Shown: one piece after another, positions 60,101 through 64,000 of the stretch
Numbering within the stretch: position 1 is the stretch's first letter
Layout: each line of letters opens with the position of its first letter
Source of the DNA: Streptomyces sp. ALI-76-A
Lineage (GTDB): Bacteria; Actinomycetota; Actinomycetes; Streptomycetales; Streptomycetaceae
Direction of reading: 5' to 3'
Length of the DNA: 64,000 nucleotides
Assembly (NCBI RefSeq): GCF_030287445.1
Contig: NZ_JASVWB010000002.1
Span: 6,510,001-6,574,000, forward strand
The notes under the pieces: model-generated
Told to the model about the DNA's origin: nothing
What the model saw: the letters and a program-made list of their open reading frames with translations, nothing else
The model's database searches: none
Translations under genes and position numbers: made by a program

Positions 60101-61888
60101 GTCGCCCTCGCCCGCGCCGGCCAGGGACAGGGCGGTGATCCGGCCGTCGGCGGTGGTCAGGTTCACCTGGTGGCCGGCCGAGTGGACCAGGGCCAGGGGC
60201 AGGCCGTCATCGGTGCGGTCGACGGTGATGGTGTGGCCGTTGGGTTCGGTCAGGGACGTCAGCCAGGCGGTGCCGTCGCTGCCGGGTTCGCTGCCGGGCG
60301 GGGCGGTGAAGTGGCGGGTCAGGCCGGTGTCGGGGTCGGTGAGCGTGTAGTCGCCGTCGGTGTCGCGGGCCAGCAGGGTGCGGGCCCGGCCTGTTTCCGG
60401 GCGGGTGGGCGCGCCGGGGACTGGGTGGGGGTAGGTGATCAGGAGGCCGTCGGCGGTGACGTGGACGACGCCGACGGGGTCGACCATGAGGCGCTCGTCA
60501 ACGGTGGAGGTCCAGGAGGGGCCGAGGAAGCGGCCGACCGTGCAGCCGGACTCGGTGCGGCGGGTGAAGACCAGGGGCAGGATGCCGGGGATCGTCAGGT
60601 CGGTCTGGGGCAGGAACATCCGGCCCGAGGCGAGGTCGACGGGGTCGGTGCCGTCGGTGACGCGTTCGCCGTCGGGGCGGGTGTGGGTGCCCTCGGGGGC
60701 GTCGTCGAGGAGGTTGCGTGCCCGTGCGGCGTCGGCGGCGTCCGCGGCGACGCGGGCGCTCTTGACCGCGGCGCCGCCGCCGGCGGTGGCGGCGGTCAGC
60801 GCGAGGTCGGGGATCAGCCGGCCAAAACCCTCCAGCGGGTCCTTCATGAAGTCGCTGACCATCTGCTTGCCGGTGCCGACCGGGTCGTTGACGGCGACGA
60901 CCAGACCGGCGGCCAGGCTGTTGAGGGAGGTGGCGTACTCGGCCGGGTGCGTGATGTTGTACGGGTCCAGCGGGTTGACACTGCGGACGAAGTTCAGCAG
61001 TCCCGCGGTGCCCTTGATGACACCGCCGCCGACATGGTCGCCCATGATCTGGAACTCCCGCACTCCGTCGTTCAGCTGCTCGGCGTAGGACGGCTTCTCG
61101 GGGGCTGTGTCACGGGCCGCGCGCACCGCCGAACGGGCCGTCTCCGCGGCCGTGTTGCGCTGCGTGCGGGCCTCGGCCAGCAGATCCTGCGCCTGCTGCA
61201 TCAGCGCCTTGCCGGGGTCCTCGAACGTCGCGGCGGGGCGGGGCGGCAGCGTGGCGGGGTCGCGCTGGTCGGCGGGCTGGGCGTTGTAGCGGTCGACGGC
61301 ACCGTTGAAGTCGTCGACCTTCTTGCGGTGCGCGTCGGCCGCGTCCTGGGAGGCCTTCACCCCCTGCTTCCACGTGTCGATCGCCGTCTGCGCCTGCCCC
61401 TGGGCCCAGGTGACGGTGGCGGCGAACGCCTCCAGCGCGGCGGCCGCCTTCTCGCAGGCGTCGGCGCCGGTGAACCACTTGGGCGGCTGGGTGCTCACCG
61501 CGGTGCGCAGCGCTTCGGCGGCCTCACCCTTGAGCCGGGAGGAGTCCAGGCCCTTGAGCCCGTCACCGGCGTCGTCGAAGGCCTTCTGGAAAGCGCGCAG
61601 CTGCTCGGCGGTGGAGCGCAGCTTGTCCGGGCTGCCGTGGACCAGCTTGGTCTTGTCCTCGCTCTGCCCGAGGTCCATCTCGTCGACCTCGGCGCCCATC
61701 CGGTTGGCTACCGAACGGGACTGCTCGCGCACCCAGTCCGCACCGGACTGCCAGCCCACGTCGTCGAGCCGGTCGGCCGTCCACTTTCCCGCGTCCTCGA
61801 CCCGGTTGCCCACCCACTCGGCACCGTCCTCGACCGCGTTCTCGACCGAGTCGGGCGTGATGTCACTGATGAAGTCGCCCACGCCCAT
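57128..61888 (-). CDS. RHS-repeat polymorphic toxin with type VII secretion-like N-terminus
   Basis: 1,586 residues. The N-terminal ~400 residues are helical, WXG100-like, with a T7SS-signal-type region (GDFISDITPDSVENAVEDGA; KLRSTAEQLRAFQKAFDDAG). A DUF6531 start (DPVDLASGRMFLPQTDL) precedes some 20 RHS/YD repeats (YDxxGRL). The hyperconserved RHS core GLHYNLFRHYDPATARYLTPDPLGL ends the shell (given in part). The last ~133 residues are the toxin tip, with SHNSPRALQNELQLHRIGIP and a strand-rich end STVIFRGNGPNVSIHG, family unassigned. Probably exported and cleaved to deliver the tip to competitors. Stop 8 bases before the immunity candidate. Confidence 0.92.
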   Translation of the reverse strand: MGVGDFISDITPDSVENAVEDGAEWVGNRVEDAGKWTADRLDDVGWQSGADWVREQSRSVANRMGAEVDEMDLGQSEDKTKLVHGSPDKLRSTAEQLRAFQKAFDDAGDGLKGLDSSRLKGEAAEALRTAVSTQPPKWFTGADACEKAAAALEAFAATVTWAQGQAQTAIDTWKQGVKASQDAADAHRKKVDDFNGAVDRYNAQPADQRDPATLPPRPAATFEDPGKALMQQAQDLLAEARTQRNTAAETARSAVRAARDTAPEKPSYAEQLNDGVREFQIMGDHVGGGVIKGTAGLLNFVRSVNPLDPYNITHPAEYATSLNSLAAGLVVAVNDPVGTGKQMVSDFMKDPLEGFGRLIPDLALTAATAGGGAAVKSARVAADAADAARARNLLDDAPEGTHTRPDGERVTDGTDPVDLASGRMFLPQTDLTIPGILPLVFTRRTESGCTVGRFLGPSWTSTVDERLMVDPVGVVHVTADGLLITYPHPVPGAPTRPETGRARTLLARDTDGDYTLTDPDTGLTRHFTAPPGSEPGSDGTAWLTSLTEPNGHTITVDRTDDGLPLALVHSAGHQVNLTTADGRITALSLAGAGEGDVDLPLMGYGYQDGNLTTVTKPSGATTTFVYDDRHRVTAWIDSNNSRYDYLYDDRDRVVAEGGEAGHIQITLTYTEPAPETGHRTTTLTTAAGHATRHLIDHRCRVIATTDPLGHTTRFTYDPRGNLLTRTDPLGNTTTHTYDDNDRLVSVVQPDGSMLRTVRGPFGLPKEVIRPDGHRTTCTYDERGNRTSVTDPAGRTTRYTYDDAGRPTSVTDALGATTLLVCDGAGLPVEVTDPAGGTTRLGHDALGRLVRITDPVGGVARSTWDADGNLVRRTAPDGATESWTYDGEGNCLTHTDPAGGVTRFEYTHFDLLATRTQPDGSRYEFEHDNDLRLTRVTNPQGLSWSYEYDSASRLVSETDFDGRTISYRLDAAGRLTSRTDALGGVLTLEHDQLGRMIRKHSGGRTTSYAYDASGRLVQASGPDGDLIRQYDRRGLLKTELVDGRAITYMHDALGRRARRVTPTGHVTTYAYDVAGRLDLMASSAHQVDFTHDAAGREVSCSYGDTMTVSSVRDEVGRLSAQYLTAGGRALNSRTYTYRADGHLTSVVDQLAGTRSFELDNVGRVTAVNAHGWSERYAYDLVGNQTEASWPSTHPGHETTGPRTYTGTTITRAGNSRFEHDPLGRVILRQKTRLSRKADTWRYEWDTESRLTSAVTPDGTRWRYRYDPLGRRIAKQRLADDGETVLEETRFTWDGMVLCEQTTVSHDLPNIVALTWDHRGSTPLTQTERILARGAGQGEIDRRFFAIVTDLVGTPTELVAENGDIAWRTRSTLWGTTAWNRSSAAYTPLRFPGQYHDPETGLHYNLFRHYDPATARYLTPDPLGLAPAPNPAAYVHNPHTWTDPLGLSPYQEGGGKAEVDPRKLDYLFNKDIKPDSHNSPRALQNELQLHRIGIPDTPEMRQYVTDHLPHAAQQPFGRTFSKEWPGGSGEFGVTESVLYGPHGALGVESTWQILPDGGHRLSTVIFRGNGPNVSIHGSLDHWPPYSGK

Positions 61889-61890
61889 GT

Positions 61891-62544
61891 TCAGTTGCCC
61901 CCGTCTTCACCCTGTTGTGCCTGCTGGGCGCGTTCCTGCGGTGACGGGCCGAAGGTGTCGTCCAGCGCCTGGTTCCACTGCTCGTCGGATATGCCGAGCG
62001 CGTCGTTGAGGATCTCCGACCGCTGGCCGCCCTGCCCCTCGGTCAACACGGTGCGGCCGGTGTCCTTCCAGGTCTGCTCCATCTCCTGGCCGGCCTTGTC
62101 GAACGACTCGGCACTCCAGTCCGGGTCCAGAGCGTCCGGGGTGAACACATCACCCCAGTCCTGTTTGGTGATCTCCTCCTCGGACGCGTGCGGGTTGCCG
62201 CCCATCACGGAGTTCACCCCGACCTTGACCGCGCCCTCGACGTACTGGTCGTGCTCCCACTGGGTACCCGCCGCCAGACCCAGACGGTCCGCGATCGCGC
62301 TGGCGTCGCGCACCAGCGCACGCACACCCCACTCCCAGCGCTCGCAGAAGTCCTCGAAATCGACGGACAGACCGTGATGCCCGGCCTCCATGCCCGTCAT
62401 CGACAGCCCCGAGAAACCCTTGCCCATCACCGACCCGGTCGCCCCGCCCAGGTCACCGAGTCCGTCGATGGTGGCGCCCACGCCCCGCGTGAACTTCGCC
62501 ACCGACGCCGGGTCGAAACTCAGGTTCCCACCGTCACCGCCCAC
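61891..62544 (-). CDS. WXG100/ESX-like partner of the RHS toxin
   Basis: 217 residues from GTG 62544, ending 2 bases before the RHS start. Largely helical, with DFEDFCERWEWGVRALVRDASAIADRLG, where the W-x-W region resembles WXG-type secretion partners, and a Gln/Glu-rich C-terminus (SPQERAQQAQQGEDGG). It probably chaperones or co-secretes the toxin. Overlaps the previous gene by 11 bases. Confidence 0.7.
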   Translation of the reverse strand: MGGDGGNLSFDPASVAKFTRGVGATIDGLGDLGGATGSVMGKGFSGLSMTGMEAGHHGLSVDFEDFCERWEWGVRALVRDASAIADRLGLAAGTQWEHDQYVEGAVKVGVNSVMGGNPHASEEEITKQDWGDVFTPDALDPDWSAESFDKAGQEMEQTWKDTGRTVLTEGQGGQRSEILNDALGISDEQWNQALDDTFGPSPQERAQQAQQGEDGGN

Positions 62545-62956
62545 GGCCGTCCCCTTCCTCGTGCAGGCCGCGGTCCACGGCCACCTCGTCCGCTACCACC
62601 CCGGTGACCGGCGGGAAGAACATCGACCCGTCCTCGCTGGCGATGTCGACGGCCAGACCGGCGGGCTCACCCAGGGCGGGCACGACCTCGTCGACGATCC
62701 GCGCGCCCAGCAGCGCCGCGTAGTCCATCGGCCGGTCCCCGGGCGCGTGGCGCAGGGCGAACCGGGCCAGCGCGGCCTCGTCGGTGAACCCGCAGATCCA
62801 CCGCACCCCACCCGAACGCGCCGACCACAGACGCCCGTCGACGGACGGGACCAGAAGGACCGAGCGCCGCATCTCACCCACCAGCGCCCGGGGATCGCCG
62901 ATTCCCGCCCGCCGTTCGGCGATCCGCTCGGCCAACACCGTCCTCGGCTGCTCCAC
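62534..62956 (-). CDS. SseB-like small protein upstream of the RHS operon
   Basis: 140 residues from GTG 62956 (GGGAGGGACC upstream). RRSVLLVPSVDGRLWSARSGG, WICGFTDEAALARFALRHAPG and VDIASEDGSMFFPPVTGVVADEV match the SseB N-terminal-like fold often encoded at the head of actinobacterial polymorphic toxin operons. Role unproven, perhaps a chaperone. First gene of the four-gene unit. Confidence 0.65.
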   Translation of the reverse strand: MEQPRTVLAERIAERRAGIGDPRALVGEMRRSVLLVPSVDGRLWSARSGGVRWICGFTDEAALARFALRHAPGDRPMDYAALLGARIVDEVVPALGEPAGLAVDIASEDGSMFFPPVTGVVADEVAVDRGLHEEGDGRGR

Positions 62957-63681
62957 GGTCCCTCCCTCGTCCTCGATCACTGCTGGCACCGTAGAACAGA
63001 CGCTCGCCGAGGTGTGAGTGGTTCTCCTGGGGAGTTCGCCAAGGCTCCGCACGTCGCCTCGGATCGAGACCGCCGTGGGACGGGGGCCGTCCAGGAGGTG
63101 CAGCTCCGAGCCGTCGATGCGGTGGGGAGGCGGTGTGGGCGTACTCGTCGTCGAGGCGGCCAGCGGGCCAGGGCGAGGCTGACGGATGCGAGGGTCCGGG
63201 CGCGCACCGCACCTCGACGAAGGCGACGGTCCCGGTCACGCCGCGCCGTACGCGGTGACCCATGCCAGGCCGTTCGCGCGCGGTCGTTCCCGGTGGGGAC
63301 CGCCGCATTCGCGCCTCCACCTGTCTGTTCGAAAGTTTCGAGCGCCGTGCACACGCTTGCGTTGCGTCCCTTCCCCATGTCGTTCCAACTCTCGCAGCGG
63401 TTCGCGGCGGAGGTGGATTGACCAGCGAAGACGTACTCGCCACCACCTCTTCCGGTGATGGACGTGTTTCCGAAAGGCTGTCGAAAGTGTTGACACGGTC
63501 ATGGCGTTCTACGAAAACTGTGGCCACCGAACGACAGGACACCGTCGTTCCCCTCGCGTCACGTGACAGGGGCGGCGGCCGGTCGTTCCGGCACGACGAC
63601 GGGCGGTCCCCGCCGTGTTCCATGCAAGGCCGCGGGCAGTAGCAGCCGCCCGCCCCCCACCAGCCTTCATCGGGAGGACGC
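62957..63681. promoter_or_regulatory. Divergent regulatory region of RHS operon and xylanase gene
   Basis: 725 bases. The perfect odd palindrome CGAAAGTTTCG (63330-63340) and TTTCCGAAA (63467-63475), plus CGAAAG at 63482, resemble the GAAA..TTTC elements known upstream of Streptomyces xylanase genes. TTGACA at 63490-63495 could be a -35 box. GGGAGGA at 63672 is the xylanase ribosome site. The part near 62,960-63,200 shows no clear gene. Confidence 0.6.
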
Positions 63682-64000
63682 ATGCAGCAGGACCAGATCC
63701 AGCAGAACCCCGCCCCCTTCAGCGGCTTGAGCCGACGAGGCTTCCTCGGCGGCGCCGGCACCGTCGCGCTCGCCACCGCGTCCGGACTGCTGCTGCCCGG
63801 CACCGCCCACGCCGCCACCACCATCACGACCAACCAGACCGGCTACGACGGCATGTACTACTCGTTCTGGACCGACGGCGGCGGCTCCGTCTCCATGACG
63901 CTCAACGGCGGCGGCAATTACAGCACCCGGTGGACCAACTGCGGCAACTTCGTCGCCGGCAAGGGCTGGAACACCGGCGGGCGCAGGACGGTCCGCTACA
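63682..64000 (+). CDS. xlnC: Endo-1,4-beta-xylanase, GH11, twin-arginine exported, 3' end outside window
   Basis: 106 residues visible from ATG 63682. The signal peptide has a twin-arginine motif ([11 protein letters not shown]), a hydrophobic core ([14 protein letters not shown]) and an AHA cleavage site, so export is by the Tat pathway, as known for S. lividans XlnC. The mature start [18 protein letters not shown] and [18 protein letters not shown] are characteristic of glycoside hydrolase family 11. It would cleave xylan internally outside the cell. The two catalytic glutamates lie beyond the window. Confidence 0.95.
   Translation, partial: MQQDQIQQNPAPFSGLSRRGFLGGAGTVALATASGLLLPGTAHAATTITTNQTGYDGMYYSFWTDGGGSVSMTLNGGGNYSTRWTNCGNFVAGKGWNTGGRRTVRY

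Noticed and set aside
57578..62377. Very long plus-strand frames opposite the RHS gene
   Set aside because: Low-complexity Gly/Val/Arg-rich translations typical of the mirror frame of a high-GC repeat gene; no domains or ribosome sites.
62977..63378. 133-residue minus-strand frame between the RHS operon and xylanase
   Set aside because: Arg-rich, no ribosome site, no family; more likely regulatory DNA or an unrecognisable remnant.

Overview
The window is Streptomyces chromosome. It has very high GC, GTG starts, Streptomyces gene families (SepH, CutR/CutS, DUF4193, DUF3093, DUF3710, DUF3159) and a twin-arginine-signal family-11 xylanase of the XlnC type. The gene order resembles the S. coelicolor/S. 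lividans interval that holds sepH and cutRS (from memory, not searched).

Positions 1-25,344 are core genome: a rhodanese, the division protein SepH, an FAD-linked lactone oxidase with an MFS transporter, ferrochelatase, an inositol-monophosphatase-like enzyme, cutR-cutS, small conserved genes, a thioesterase, dut, a secreted alginate-lyase-like protein, a KdpDE-like pair (kdpD broken by one extra base), two TrkA-type proteins divergent from a KimA-like permease, and a TrmA/RlmCD-type RNA methyltransferase.

Positions 25,344-about 55,460 are an accessory island at the 3' end of that methyltransferase gene. The last ~73 bp of the gene recur, still in frame and ending at the stop codon, near 44.1 kb and 55.4 kb. 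Each copy is accompanied by pairs of TGACGCT heptamers spaced exactly 11 bp apart. I read this as tandem integrated cassettes with att cores and recombinase arm sites. Cassette 1 (25.3-44.1 kb) holds an exact 1,806-bp tandem duplication of its left end, a tRNA-Gly 3'-half remnant, a protein kinase beside an RNase-H-like gene split by an IS481-family element, one tyrosine recombinase, a six-gene cyclic-nucleotide operon, a DUF4062 gene divergent from a membrane protein, and a nuclease-like two-gene unit. The cyclic-nucleotide operon encodes a Pycsar-type membrane effector, a CRP-family regulator, a class III cyclase, a large P-loop-like protein and two further proteins. Cassette 2 (44.1-55.4 kb) has no recombinase. 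It holds a type I restriction-like locus (hsdR, hsdS, hsdM), a second methylase-like gene and a divergent TIGR04141-family gene. In it HsdR lacks the Walker A lysine and HsdM has IPPF where NPPF is expected.

Positions 55.5-64 kb begin with a third left-end-like signature and gene remnants. These are followed by a barstar-family gene, a candidate immunity gene, a 1,586-residue RHS polymorphic toxin with a type VII secretion-like N-terminus and two partner genes, and finally the 5' part of the xylanase gene with GAAA/TTTC palindromes upstream.

The island reads as an anti-phage and conflict hotspot. The least familiar parts are the defence cassettes flanked by gene-3'-end cores, the cyclase operon that combines a CRP regulator with a Pycsar-like effector, and the restriction-like locus with altered active sites. 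All calls rest on reading the sequence. No database search was run.
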